Shown: positions 31,971-41,579, counted from the stretch's first letter. The stretch is DNA of 64,000 nucleotides from Nocardioides immobilis (GCF_003515065.1 NZ_QXGH01000028.1:59502-123501), one strand, 5' to 3'. Notes: generated by a model not told the origin, from the sequence alone. Numbers and translations are program-made.

Positions 31971-34900
31971 CTACCGGGTGATTTGCCCCAGCCGACCGGC
32001 ACCGGCCAAAGCGGTTTCGCCGGCGGTCACGAGGGGGGTGAACCCGAGGCGACGGTGGGTCGCGACCGCGGCCTCGAGGTGCCGGACCGCAGCGTCCCGG
32101 TCGCCGGTCGCGAGCGCCAGCTCACCGACCGTGTGGTGGACGCTACCGAGGAACATCGCGGACATCCCGCCGACCACCAGGCGATCGGCATAGGGCTCGA
32201 GCTGGGTGCGGAGGTCGGCGATGGCTTCTTCGTCCCCGAATGCCATCCAGAGCCGGGCCCGGACGACGGTCAGTCCTGTCCACAGGTAGTCCCAGAGCAA
32301 CGGCGGCTGCTCAGCCCACGCACCCACGGCCACCCGCGCGTCGTCCGCGCGCCCTGACTGGACCAGGGCCAAGGCGTGGAGGTCGCGGAAGTTGGGGTGC
32401 TGCCCGGCCGCTTCCGCCAGGACGGGCTCCAGCTCCGAGAGGCGGCCCTGCAGCAGGCGCATGGTCGCCAGCTGACACAGTCCGATGCCGACACCGGCCA
32501 TCGAGATCGTCGCCTGGAGGTCCTCGATCTCGGCGATCGCGCTCTCCGAGCCCTCGAAGTCACCGACGGCCTGGCGGCCGAGTGACAGCGCCCATCCGGT
32601 TATGACCAGCATCGGTGCCGCCTGATGGCGGACCGCGAGCTGCTGGGCCCTCGTCATGTCGGCGTGGGCCTCGGCCCACCGAGTCGACTCGGCATGGTCG
32701 GTCGCCCGCATGCAGAGTGCAGCGGCCAGCTCGACCCCGGCGTCCATCCTGGCGGCCAGGGCGACCATCTCGTCGCCGATCGCGATCCGTCGATCCAGCA
32801 GGTCGGGGCGTTGGAGGGCAAGGTGCGCCAGTTGCAGGACCCTCAGCAGCTCCTGCGGGGCGTCGCCACGACGAGCCGCAAGCACGGCCTCATCGACGAG
32901 GCGGCTGGCGGGGTCCGCGGCGCCCGGTCGGTAGAGCAGCTCCACGGCGAGTGCCACCTTCACCCGCGCCCGCAGGAGCGGCTCATCCTCGGGGAGCGAG
33001 CCGAGGACCGCCTGCCACGACTCGATGGCCCGATCATCGACCAGGGGGTGGGTGCGCCAGGTCCACACCGCCTGCTCGGTGATGGCGAGCAGGATCCGGG
33101 CGGCAGAGACCGGGTCGCCCCTGCCGAGTGCCGACTCACCCGCTGCTGCCAGATGCGCCCAGGCGTCCATCGGTCGCGCCGCTCGGCACAGTGCGCGGCC
33201 CAGCCCCGACCGGACCGACTCGCGCTCCTCAGCTGATGCGGAGTCGTCGGCCTGTACCGCCTCGACGGCCACGGCGTACAGACGTGCGGCTTCGACGGGT
33301 GCCGAGCGTTCGATGGCCAGCTCGGCCGCGCGGCGCGCGAACGACCAGGCTTCCCGGGCATGGGCAGGCCCGGCGAGCCGGTAGTGCTCCGCCAGCTCGG
33401 CCGCGTGGTCCGCGGTCCGCCCGAAGCGTCGGCGCTCCAGCGCCTGCCCCGCCGCCGCATGCGCGCGCCGGCGACCCGTTGCCGGCAGCAGGTCGTACAC
33501 CGCGTCTCGGACGATGGCGTGGGTAAATCGGAACCGGCCGGGCCCGTCGTCGTCGAGCAGCCCGGCTACGAGCCCGGTTTCGATGGCCCCGTCCACCTCG
33601 TCGCCGGACCGCGCCGTGGCCCCCTCGAGGACGTCGAGGTCGAAGGACCGGCCGAGGACGGCGGCCGTCACGAGTACGTCCCGCTGCCCCGAGGACAGCC
33701 GCGCGAGCCGTTCCCGGACAACGTCCAGTACGCCCTCGGGAACGGTTCCCCAGGAGTCCGCGGAGGGATCGGTGAGCGTGCCGTCCTCCACGAGGAGCCG
33801 AACGACCTCGGCGACGAAGAACGGGTTGCCCTCGGTCCGGTCGCGGATCGCCGCGGCCACGTCCCCGCCGACGGCGACACCGGTCTGCTGGCGCACCTGG
33901 TCGGCGACGCCGCGAAGGTCCAGTCCGGTTAGCGGTAGCCGCACCGGATCCGAGCGCGCCAGCCAGGCCAGGGTGTCGCTCAGCGTGGGGCCGATGTCCG
34001 CGGCCGAGTCCCGCGCCGTGACCACCAGCACGAGCGGGAGCGTCGCGATTGCGGACGTACATCGGCGGAGTAGCCGCAGGCTGTCGGAGTCGGCCCAATG
34101 CACGTCGTCAAGGACGAGCAGCGTGGGCCCGGCCGAGCGCAATGCGCCGACGACGGCACCGCCGAGCCGGTATGTCGTGGACGCCACGTCGGTCTGGTCC
34201 GGGGTGGGCAGGTGCAGGACCTCGGGGTTGCCCAGGGCCTCGCCGAGGGACAGATGCCAGCCTGACAGCGGTGGCGCCTCGTCCGCATCCCAGGCTCCGC
34301 GCCCCACCCGGAACCCGCGGGCGGCCGCCTCAGCCGCGATGCTGCGCGCCAGGCTTGTCTTGCCGATCCCGGGGCCACCGGTCACCAGGACCAGCCGACC
34401 CGCTCCCCCTTGCGCGGCTTCCAGCGCGCTGCGGGCCAGCCCGATCTCGCGCTGGCGCCCGACGATCTCGCTCGTCGGGGTCAGGACGTAAGCCGCTGAC
34501 CGGGCCGGGCCAGGGTCCTCCAGCGCTGGGTCCTGGCGGAGCACCGCGACCTCGAGCTCGCGAAGCTCCGTCCCGGGATCGATACCGAGCTCCTCCGCGA
34601 GGTGAGACCTGGCGCGGCGCAGGGCGGCGAGAGCCTCGCCCTGCCTGCCAGAGCGGTACAGCGCCAGGGCGAGCAGGCGCCAGCACCGCTCACGAAAAGG
34701 GTGCAGCGCGACGAGCCGCTCGAGCTCACCGACCGCACCTGCGGACTCGCCCCGGCCGAGGCGGGAGGCCCACAGCCTTTCCAGGGCATCCAGTCGCATC
34801 TCCTCCAGCCGCGCCGCTTCGGCTCCCAGCGCTGTCGAGGTCGTGGACACCCCGCCGTAGGCATCGCCGCGCCAAAGCCCCAGCCCCTCCTCCAGCTTGG

Positions 34901-35276
34901 CCTCCGCCCGGACCGGGTGGTCCTTGGTGTCGCCGGCCTCGGCCAACAGCTCCATGAAGCGCCGCGCATCAAGATCCTGGTCGGCGAGCAGCAGCGCGTA
35001 GCCGGAGGGCCGAGTCACTAGGATCCGCGGGGGCTGATGGGGCGGTCGTCCCGACTCGAGGAGCCTGCGCAAGTTGGCGACGTACGCCTGGAGCGAGGTC
35101 ATCACCTTGGCCGGCGGTTCGTCGCCCCACAGCAAGTCGATCAGCCGCTCGACCGAGACTGCACGCCCGTCGGCCGCCACCAGGGCCGCGAACAGTGCCC
35201 GCTGCTTGAGTCCGCCCAGGTCGACGACGCTGCCATCGACGATCACCTCGACGTTGCCGAGGACGCGGACCAGCAT
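31971..35276 (-). CDS. AfsR/SARP-type regulator with BTAD and AAA ATPase domains
   Basis: Transcriptional activator of 1101 residues. An OmpR-like winged helix (about 1-95; LGGLKQRALFAALVAADGRA, LLWGDEPP) is followed by the bacterial transcriptional activation domain (about 100-245; YRSGRQGEALAALRRAR). An ATPase starts with IVGRQREIGLA and Walker A GGPGIGKT at 300-307; Walker B is TLLVLDDVHWAD. A long TPR-like helical tail ends the protein. This is the AfsR/large-SARP architecture that controls specialised metabolism or stress genes. ATG 35276 begins the conserved MLVRVLGNVEV; no ribosome binding site is visible, so translation may be leaderless. Heptamer repeats at 35309-35337 in the divergent promoter are likely its own binding site. 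Confidence 0.87.
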   Translation of the reverse strand: MLVRVLGNVEVIVDGSVVDLGGLKQRALFAALVAADGRAVSVERLIDLLWGDEPPAKVMTSLQAYVANLRRLLESGRPPHQPPRILVTRPSGYALLLADQDLDARRFMELLAEAGDTKDHPVRAEAKLEEGLGLWRGDAYGGVSTTSTALGAEAARLEEMRLDALERLWASRLGRGESAGAVGELERLVALHPFRERCWRLLALALYRSGRQGEALAALRRARSHLAEELGIDPGTELRELEVAVLRQDPALEDPGPARSAAYVLTPTSEIVGRQREIGLARSALEAAQGGAGRLVLVTGGPGIGKTSLARSIAAEAAARGFRVGRGAWDADEAPPLSGWHLSLGEALGNPEVLHLPTPDQTDVASTTYRLGGAVVGALRSAGPTLLVLDDVHWADSDSLRLLRRCTSAIATLPLVLVVTARDSAADIGPTLSDTLAWLARSDPVRLPLTGLDLRGVADQVRQQTGVAVGGDVAAAIRDRTEGNPFFVAEVVRLLVEDGTLTDPSADSWGTVPEGVLDVVRERLARLSSGQRDVLVTAAVLGRSFDLDVLEGATARSGDEVDGAIETGLVAGLLDDDGPGRFRFTHAIVRDAVYDLLPATGRRRAHAAAGQALERRRFGRTADHAAELAEHYRLAGPAHAREAWSFARRAAELAIERSAPVEAARLYAVAVEAVQADDSASAEERESVRSGLGRALCRAARPMDAWAHLAAAGESALGRGDPVSAARILLAITEQAVWTWRTHPLVDDRAIESWQAVLGSLPEDEPLLRARVKVALAVELLYRPGAADPASRLVDEAVLAARRGDAPQELLRVLQLAHLALQRPDLLDRRIAIGDEMVALAARMDAGVELAAALCMRATDHAESTRWAEAHADMTRAQQLAVRHQAAPMLVITGWALSLGRQAVGDFEGSESAIAEIEDLQATISMAGVGIGLCQLATMRLLQGRLSELEPVLAEAAGQHPNFRDLHALALVQSGRADDARVAVGAWAEQPPLLWDYLWTGLTVVRARLWMAFGDEEAIADLRTQLEPYADRLVVGGMSAMFLGSVHHTVGELALATGDRDAAVRHLEAAVATHRRLGFTPLVTAGETALAGAGRLGQITR

Positions 35277-35308
35277 GCACGCAGCGTAGACGCGCGCAGC
35301 CGCGCACC

Positions 35309-35337
35309 GCCCAAGGACGTTCCAAGCCGTTTCCAAG
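35309..35337. promoter_or_regulatory. SARP-type heptamer direct repeats
   Basis: GCCCAAG (35309-35315), TTCCAAG (35320-35326) and TTCCAAG (35331-35337) form three heptamers with exact 11-bp periodicity, the known signature of SARP operators. They lie between the SARP start and the hemerythrin gene, about 55 nt before the latter's ATG. Confidence 0.68.
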
Positions 35338-35391
35338 TCGGGCGATGCACCGTGAGCGGGTCAGCTACCCAGCACAGGAAAGAGACCGACC

Positions 35392-36069
35392 ATGACCACC
35401 GCCCCAGCCGCCACCGACCCGATCGACACCCGCGACATGGTGTGCGTGCACGTCTTCCTGCGGCGCGAGTTCCGGCTCGCCGCGAGCGTCGTCCGCGAGG
35501 TCTCCGCCGGCGACCGGCACCGTAGCCGCGTCGTCGCCGACCACCTGGAGTTCATCACGAGGTTCCTGCACAACCACCACACCGCCGAGGACGAGCTGCT
35601 CTGGCCCCGACTGCGCGAACGGGTTCCGGACGAGATCGCCCCGATCGTGCACCTGATGGAGACCCAGCACGAGGCCGTCGACTCACTGCTCCAGCAGATC
35701 AACGACCTGCTACCCGGATGGCGCGAATCGGCGGCCACCAAGGACCGCGACCGGCTCGCCGCCCTGTTCGACGCGCTGTACCCCGGGCTCGCGGAGCACC
35801 TCGACGCCGAGGAGCAACGGCTGCTGCCCCTCGCCGCGCGCAGCGTCTCCCTCAAGGAGTGGCACGAGCTCGGCAAGGCCGGTGTCGCGGTGCTGCCCCG
35901 GTCGGAGATGCCGCTGGTGCTCGGAATGTTCCAGTACGAAGGCGACCCGGTCGTCGTCGCCCAGATCGCCCGCGAAGCACCGCCCCTGATCCGTTTCATC
36001 GTGCCGCTCCTGGCGCGCCGCGCCTTCCGCAAGCACGCCCTGTCCGTCCACGGCACCTCAACGCCCTGA
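35392..36069 (+). CDS. Hemerythrin-domain protein
   Basis: A 225-residue protein with an N-terminal four-helix hemerythrin/HHE domain. Candidate di-iron ligands appear in order: CVHVFLRREF, HLEFITRFLHNHHTAEDELL, HLMETQHEAVD and HLDAEEQRLLPL. Such domains bind O2, NO or peroxide at a di-iron site. The last 60 residues are an extra helical region (REAPPLIRFIVPLLARRAF). AGGAAAG precedes the ATG. Being divergent from the SARP regulator with the heptamer repeats upstream, it is the likely SARP target. It is followed 29 nt later by an SRPBCC gene. Confidence 0.82.
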   Translation: MTTAPAATDPIDTRDMVCVHVFLRREFRLAASVVREVSAGDRHRSRVVADHLEFITRFLHNHHTAEDELLWPRLRERVPDEIAPIVHLMETQHEAVDSLLQQINDLLPGWRESAATKDRDRLAALFDALYPGLAEHLDAEEQRLLPLAARSVSLKEWHELGKAGVAVLPRSEMPLVLGMFQYEGDPVVVAQIAREAPPLIRFIVPLLARRAFRKHALSVHGTSTP

Positions 36070-36098
36070 CGACGCCCTGACCTCCAAGGAGAAGAACC

Positions 36099-36575
36099 AT
36101 GTCGAAGAGGCTCATCCGTCATCAACACAGCATCGTCGTGGACGCCGACGCAGAGACCGTCTGGGCGTTGGCCTGCGCGGTCCCGCGCTACCCGGAGTGG
36201 GTCGGCGTCACCCTAGCGATGCTCGAGTCCGTCGACCGGGCGGCGACCGGTGCCACGTACGCCGAGCGGACCCGCGTGCTCGGGCCGATCACGACGGTCG
36301 GCCACTGGACCGTCGTCCGGTGCGACGACGCAGCGCTGTTCCAGCGGCACGAGTGCCGCGACGAGCCTGGTCCGGTCAAGGAAATGTGGCTGGAGATGCA
36401 GGTCGTCGCGGACGGCTCGCGGACCCGTTTCGACCTCGCCATCGGCTGCTGCGCCACCGCGGGCCCTCTCACCCGGCCCCTGGCCAGTGTCCTGTCGCGA
36501 AAGTTCCGCTCCGGCAACGACCAGAACGTCCGCCGTTTCGCGGCCCTGGCCGAGCGCGCCGTACGCAGCGGCTGA
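36099..36575 (+). CDS. SRPBCC-fold (polyketide cyclase/START-like) protein
   Basis: A 158-residue ligand-binding protein of the SRPBCC superfamily: it begins with the typical HQHSIVVDADAETVWALACA and continues through WVGVTLAMLES, TTVGHWTVVRCD and LASVLSRKFRSGN. Such proteins bind hydrophobic ligands and may act as cyclases, transfer proteins or sensors; nothing specific can be said. AAGGAGAAG precedes the ATG. It is co-transcribed with the hemerythrin gene behind the SARP repeats. Confidence 0.75.
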   Translation: MSKRLIRHQHSIVVDADAETVWALACAVPRYPEWVGVTLAMLESVDRAATGATYAERTRVLGPITTVGHWTVVRCDDAALFQRHECRDEPGPVKEMWLEMQVVADGSRTRFDLAIGCCATAGPLTRPLASVLSRKFRSGNDQNVRRFAALAERAVRSG

Positions 36576-37232
36576 GCCCGGGGGTCCGCTGCGCGAACTG
36601 GTGACAGTTCGACTAAGGCGCCTGGGTGGCGGCCGTCTACTGACTCGCCCGCCACGCCAACATCGGGAGAGGCATTCCCCCGCTCAAAGCGCCCCTGTGG
36701 AGGCCGCCGCCGAGCATTGGGAGTGTGCACCCCGCTTCTCCGACCGTTGTCGAGGCGTCCGCGGACCACGCCGTGGTCGCTGGGGCCGATCGGGTCCTCT
36801 TGCGGGCGGAAAGGACCGGAGCGTCGAGCGCCGCAGGGCAGCCCGCGATTGACCCTCCGCGTCGCGGCGAAGTGCAACAGACTCGAAGTCGCCGCCATCT
36901 GTAGCGGAGGCAGGATTTTGAACCTGCGACCTCTTGGATACACCCGTAGTGCACTGAGCGTTCTGCCGTTGTTTGACACTGTTCGACGCTTCAGGGATGA
37001 CCTGCGCAAACGTCAAACGCGCGCCTTCACCGTTTGACAACGGTCGACTCGGTTCGCGGCCAAATCCGCCCACTTTCCGCCCCCTCAAGTCTCCTGCCGT
37101 GCACCGGCAGGCTCCGACAGGTGGGCGCCAACCTCTTGCGACGCTCAAATCTCTGCGCCCTCCGGGGAACGCGACGAACCCCCAACGAAGGAGTCCATAG
37201 TCGGTTGGCCACCGCGTGCCACCGCCAGCGTC
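36576..37232. other. Gene-free stretch with tRNA fragment and short repeats
   Basis: No convincing gene in either strand. It contains the tRNA-Met 3' fragment (36901-36936) and two related motifs GTTTGACAC-TGTTCGACG (36971) and GTTTGACAA-CGGTCGACT (37032) about 61 bp apart. It marks the left edge of the decayed region. Confidence 0.5.
36901..36936 (-). pseudogene. 3' fragment of a tRNA-Met gene (possible old att site)
   Basis: On the minus strand GAGGTCGCAGGTTC followed by AATCCTGCCTCCGCTAC matches the T-arm and acceptor end of actinobacterial tRNA-Met, with an extra T in the T-loop and several decayed pairs. No anticodon arm, D-arm or 5' half follows. Truncated tRNA 3' ends are classic attachment-site duplicates left by integrating elements. 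Confidence 0.5.
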
Positions 37233-37448
37233 TCACGTCGCCAGCTCCAAGGCCCCGGTGATGAGCGCCCGGACGTAGTCGACGGTTGCATCGAGGCGAA
37301 CGCTCTCGGCAAGGCGAGGGTAAGGCGGCCAGTACTCCGCTGACCCATCCCCTTCTTTGCCCCCGCCAACGTTCCAGAGGGAGTCGTTGCCGCGGGCGGT
37401 GAAAGTGACGACTCCGGGGACCGGGTTCTCGGGTGGAGAAGTGCTCAT
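37233..37448 (-). CDS. Small hypothetical protein, 71 aa
   Basis: A short protein starting MSTSPPENPVPGVVTFTARG, with GAGGTG before ATG 37448. The centre (NDSLWNVGGGKEGDGSAEYW) is Gly-rich and soluble; the end is a helix (TVDYVRALITGALELAT). No family is recognised and there is no co-directional neighbour within 200 nt. It could be a cargo gene of the decayed element or a chance frame. Confidence 0.4.
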   Translation of the reverse strand: MSTSPPENPVPGVVTFTARGNDSLWNVGGGKEGDGSAEYWPPYPRLAESVRLDATVDYVRALITGALELAT

Positions 37449-37648
37449 GGGTCCACCTCGCTTTGGTCCCGCTCGGCGTGGTGAGGGATTGGCCCTCTCT
37501 TCCATGTCATGAACTACCCGCTTGGTACCGAACAGGACGGGCTCAATGTGGAGCGTAACTGGACACGACTCGAAGCCCCGATCGTGCCGCGCACCGGCGC
37601 TGGTGCTAGTCACTTTATGTCTCCAGCACTCTGGGCCAGACTAGCCGC

Positions 37649-37938
37649 GTGACTGCCTATTGGCTCGCCCGGCGAATGTCGTCGACGCAGACCGGTACGG
37701 GCAATACGCCAGCCGGGTATCCGGCATCATCAGCAGATACGGCGGCGCCATCTTGGCGCGCGGCGGTGCCTTCGAAGTGCTGGAAGGCGACAACCTGTTC
37801 GAGAGGTTCGTCGTCGTCGCCTTTCCGAGTATGGAGGCCGCACGGGCGTGCCATGCCTCCGCGGAGTACGCGGAAGCAGCGGCCTTCAGACGATCTGGAG
37901 CCGGCCAGAACGAGTGCGTCGTCGTCGCGGGTGTATGA
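37649..37938 (+). pseudogene. DUF1330-family gene with a frameshift near its start
   Basis: The frame from 37660 encodes a DUF1330 protein (NVVDADRYGQYASRV; GGAILARGGAFEVLEG; FPSMEAARACHAS). The family's N-terminus (MTAYWLAR) is present but in another frame from GTG 37649. One base appears lost near 37672. A shortened protein from TTG 37660 is possible, but it would lack the first beta-strand of the ferredoxin-like fold. It converges with the FAD monooxygenase gene. Confidence 0.65.
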
Positions 37939-37948
37939 CCGGCACTGC

Positions 37949-39217
37949 TCAGACCCTCGCGAGGAAGTTCGGTACAGCGATCCGCCCCATCAATTCCTGC
38001 GGGTCCTGCAACGTCCTGTGCATGGCGACTTCCTCGGCGGTCTCTAGTCGGCTTCCCAGCTGCGCACCCAAGAGCCGCCCGTGAGCCACCGCCTTGCGCG
38101 CCACTGGCAGCCGGCGGCGCTCGTACAGGGCCAACGCCTCGCCCACCTCGTCAACCTCGCCGAGACACTCGGCGAGCGCCAGCGCCTCCGACGCAGCCTT
38201 CGACGCCCCGAATCCGGCATGAGGACGCACCGTCGCGGCTGCGTCACCGACAAAGGCGACCCGCCCCGATGACATCCGGTCAGGCATGACGTCATAGATG
38301 GGCGTGAAGAACGGCTGGTCGATCTGATCGACACAATCCACGTGAGGTGGCAGCAACTCACCGGCGTCGGCGCGCATCCCGTCGATCAGATCCCGACGGA
38401 CATGTGGGGGCGGCACAGAAAATTCATGATGCACACCGGCCTTATCGACAAGCATCTCGCCGAGCTGGTCGGCGTCGGCGAGCCGGAACCAAGCGAAGTT
38501 GTATCGACGTGAGCCCGGGTCGAGACCATGGCGGCCGCCGGGGATCGGATACCCGAGCGCCTGAAGGTGCGTCCCGACATAGAAGCTGTAGGTGTCGAAT
38601 ATGCTCGATCGGGTGTGATCGGACAGTCGCAGCTCGTCCGGCGCACCGCGCCAGAGAAAGTACCCGGAGTACTCCGGTACCGCCTCGAACCCCGTCAGGG
38701 TCCGGACGCTCGACAACCAACCGTCGCACCCGACGAGCACATCGGCTCGTAGGCGCCTCCCGTTGGAGAACTCTGCGGCTACGCCGTTCCCATCGGAGTC
38801 GAGCCCAGTGAGTTCGTGTCCGTATTGCACAACCTCACGACCGGCAGCATCCGCCAGGACCCCTTGCAACCTGTCCCAAGATGTGACCAGTTGAACCATG
38901 CCTCGGCGAGCCACAACTCCACCCGCCCGGTCGAGGACCACGCGGCCGTGCGAGAGAACCCCCAGACCCCCCGTGTCTGCTCCACAGCGGCTCAGCGCTT
39001 CCAACAGTTCGGGGTGGGTTGCAAAGATCCCGGCACCGCGTCCCGTCAGCTCGGCGTTCGAGCGTTCGCAAACCGTCACCTGCCAGCCGATGCGCCTCAA
39101 CATGGCCGCGGTGGCCAGACCTGCGATCGAGCCGCCCACCACGATCGCATGTCTACCCGTCGGAGGCAGGTCGCGGACGGGCCACGACCACGTTTCTCCC
39201 GCATGGGTCAGCGGCAT
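37949..39217 (-). CDS. FAD-dependent monooxygenase (2,6-dihydroxypyridine hydroxylase-like)
   Basis: Group A flavoprotein hydroxylase of about 422 residues. FAD motif GGSIAGLATAAMLRRIG is near residues 26-42 with the acidic ERS after beta-2; the DG motif GCDGWLSSVR is near 188; the GD motif GRVAFVGDAAATVRPHAGFGASKA is near 320-343. The arrangement is close to 2,6-dihydroxypyridine 3-hydroxylase and similar heteroaromatic hydroxylases. ATG 39217 is chosen because the FAD domain starts about 20 residues later; frames reaching further upstream are low-complexity and run into the next promoter. It is divergent from the amidohydrolase at 39552, which may act in the same pathway. Confidence 0.8.
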   Translation of the reverse strand: MPLTHAGETWSWPVRDLPPTGRHAIVVGGSIAGLATAAMLRRIGWQVTVCERSNAELTGRGAGIFATHPELLEALSRCGADTGGLGVLSHGRVVLDRAGGVVARRGMVQLVTSWDRLQGVLADAAGREVVQYGHELTGLDSDGNGVAAEFSNGRRLRADVLVGCDGWLSSVRTLTGFEAVPEYSGYFLWRGAPDELRLSDHTRSSIFDTYSFYVGTHLQALGYPIPGGRHGLDPGSRRYNFAWFRLADADQLGEMLVDKAGVHHEFSVPPPHVRRDLIDGMRADAGELLPPHVDCVDQIDQPFFTPIYDVMPDRMSSGRVAFVGDAAATVRPHAGFGASKAASEALALAECLGEVDEVGEALALYERRRLPVARKAVAHGRLLGAQLGSRLETAEEVAMHRTLQDPQELMGRIAVPNFLARV

Positions 39218-39486
39218 CACTGGGCGACCGTCTTCTGTCTCGTCGAGGCCGAGCCCGTCGAGCGGACCAGCAAGCCCGGATTGACCGGTTCGAAACCGCA
39301 GAATGTGCCCGGGTCGCGCTGCGGGACGCGTCCCTCGCGGCTCGGTCGAGCAGGAGAGCGGACCAGGCGCGCTGCGGCGGGCCTTCGAGTCTTTCTGCTC
39401 ACCAAGTGTCTCTCCAAGCGGTTGGGCCCCGTCCAGACTTCTTGACGCGCGCGGCGCTGCCAACTAGCGTGACGGCGCGCACATAC

Positions 39487-39501
39487 ACCAAGTCACCATG
39501 A
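39487..39501. promoter_or_regulatory. GntR-type operator before amidohydrolase 1 (half-match)
   Basis: ACCAAGT-C-ACCATGA keeps one perfect arm of the ACCAAGT-S-ACTTGGT palindrome seen at 50376-50390 and in related form at 58210 and 58285. It lies about 50 nt upstream of the preferred start at 39552. Confidence 0.4.
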
Positions 39502-39551
39502 GACTATCCCAAGACGCTCACACGAAGCGCACCCGAGGAAGAAGTCTGTTG

Positions 39552-41069
39552 ATGGAAGCCCGGCCCGAAGGGACCCCAGCCCGATACTCGGTTCGTACGG
39601 CCGACGGAGTTCAAGCACTCTCCACACCCGACGACGACCGCCAAGTAGTCCTGACCGGCTGCTCCGTGCTCTCCATGGACAGCGAACAGGAAGACGTCGA
39701 ACGCGGCGACATCGTCATCAAGGGACATTCGATTCAGGCTGTCTCCTCCAACCTCGACGTCGCCGCCCTCGCCGCCGACGGCGCAATCGTCGTTGACGCC
39801 GAAGGAACCATCGTCCTGCCCGGATTCCAGGACGGACACCGGCACTGTTGGCAGAACCAACTCCGACAGTTGATTTCCGACGTCGATGACCTCGAGGACT
39901 ACGTAGACCTAACACACCGCACGGTCGCGCCCCTCTACACACCCGAAGACGTCTACATCGCCAACAACCTCACAGCATGGGGGTGTCTCGACGCCGGAAT
40001 CACCACCGTCCTCGACTTCTTCCACAACCGGCGCTCCGCAGAGCATGCTGAGGCAGCGATCGCCGGCATAACCGACGCGGGCATCCGAGTGGTGCACGCC
40101 AGCTGCGCCCCTCTCTCTGGATCGTGGGACGGCAAATGGCCGGCCGACCTGCCTCGGCTTCGGGACACCGTCGCCGACGGGGTCTACGGCCCCGCGACGG
40201 TCAGAATGGGAGTCGTCGGATCAACCGCCTTCGGACCCGAACACGCCGCACTCAGCGAACGGAACCTCAGATTCGCCCGCGAACACGGACTCGCCATGAC
40301 CGTGGACGCAGTACTCGGTGACGCCGGGTCCGCGAATCTCGTGGATCTCGGCGAGCGCGGCCTCCTTGGCGACGACGTGACTCTCATTCACTGCAACGCC
40401 CTCTCCCCCGAAGCCTGGCGACACATCGCCGACTCGGATTGCCACGTAGTCCTCGCGCCGACATCAGACGCCCAGATCGGCATCACCGCCGCTGTTCCCC
40501 CGATCCAGGACGTCCTGGACGCCGGTCTGAAGACCGGCCTAAGCGTCGACGTCGAGGTCGCCCTTTCCGGCGACATGCACACCCAGATGCGTCTCGTGCT
40601 GAACACGCAGCGCATGCTCCGCTCACGCGAGCTCTACTACGGGCGTCCGGCCCCCGAACGGGCGATCTCAGTTCGAGACGTCCTTGGATACGCGACAATC
40701 GACGGCGCGCACGCAAACGGTGTCGGCGACCAGGTCGGCAGCCTCCGTCCAGGCAAGCGGGCGGACCTGATCGTGATCGACGCCACCGCCCCCAACACAA
40801 TGCCGCGAAACAACGCCGTCGGCACCGCTGTGTTGGGCGCGGACGCCCGGAACGTGCTGGCCGTCTTTGTCGACGGACGGGCCAGGAAATGGGCAGGCTC
40901 TGTCGTCGGCTGGGACCAGGCCGGCACTCTCGTTGAGGTCGAGCGTTCCCGCGATCGGCTGATCCGCGACGGTGGACTGCAGTACGACCCCATCAACGGA
41001 ATGACTGGCAGGCTGCGGCCAGCCGCCGGCGGCTACGAGGTGGCGGTAGAGGCCGATTACGGCGACTGA
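39552..41069 (+). CDS. TRZ/ATZ-family amidohydrolase (paralogue 1)
   Basis: Metal-dependent hydrolase of the cytosine deaminase/atrazine chlorohydrolase superfamily, 505 residues. The urease-like N-terminal beta-sandwich is followed by the metal motif GFQDGHRHCWQ near 90-100 (His-x-His variant), VTLIHCNAL near 277, and the Asp region VLAPTSDAQIGI near 300. It hydrolyses C-N or C-Cl bonds of rings or deaminates bases; substrate unknown. It is clearly related to the protein at 58317 (shared HRHCWQ, GCLDAGITTV, KWPADLPRL-like and SDAQIGI segments). ATG 39552 is preferred; ATG 39498 falls inside the putative operator. Confidence 0.85.
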   Translation: MEARPEGTPARYSVRTADGVQALSTPDDDRQVVLTGCSVLSMDSEQEDVERGDIVIKGHSIQAVSSNLDVAALAADGAIVVDAEGTIVLPGFQDGHRHCWQNQLRQLISDVDDLEDYVDLTHRTVAPLYTPEDVYIANNLTAWGCLDAGITTVLDFFHNRRSAEHAEAAIAGITDAGIRVVHASCAPLSGSWDGKWPADLPRLRDTVADGVYGPATVRMGVVGSTAFGPEHAALSERNLRFAREHGLAMTVDAVLGDAGSANLVDLGERGLLGDDVTLIHCNALSPEAWRHIADSDCHVVLAPTSDAQIGITAAVPPIQDVLDAGLKTGLSVDVEVALSGDMHTQMRLVLNTQRMLRSRELYYGRPAPERAISVRDVLGYATIDGAHANGVGDQVGSLRPGKRADLIVIDATAPNTMPRNNAVGTAVLGADARNVLAVFVDGRARKWAGSVVGWDQAGTLVEVERSRDRLIRDGGLQYDPINGMTGRLRPAAGGYEVAVEADYGD

Positions 41070-41579
41070 CCATCGCACTCCGTGAGGACGCGCTCCCAGG
41101 CTCAGTGACATGCCGGCGGTCCCCTCAGTGCACACCCCCGAGAATTCCTCGCTTCAAGATGCCCTCACACGCACACCGGCATCACTGTTGCGTCGAGCGC
41201 CCGCGCTGCGCGTGTCCTCAAGATTCATAGTTCCCGGCGTCCCTTGCCGCGTCGGGGAGCGCTCGAGCGGCGGCACGGGCCGAATCATCGGTGCGGCGAT
41301 GGCGCCGCATCCCTGATGACGATGATCTACGGCATTCGCACCCCTGAACATCGACGGATGAACGGGAAGCCAACGCGCTTGACGGTCCCGCACCGCTCTA
41401 TGACACCTACCGTGCAGCGACCCCGCGGCCGCAACTGGTCGAGAGCTTCGCCATCGGGCTCGTCGAGGTCCTAGTAGCTGAGCATCGTCACCTCCGCCCG
41501 AAGTGACGCGGAGGTCTGCAATTGGTAGTCCGACCAAGGCCTTGCCACCCAGACGAGCGGCCTTCCGTCGCTCGGCTTC
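41070..41579. other. Gene-free stretch
   Basis: No convincing coding sequence, RNA or repeat is visible. Composition is less GC-biased by codon position than in neighbouring genes. It separates amidohydrolase 1 from a convergent, frameshifted hydratase gene. Confidence 0.4.
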
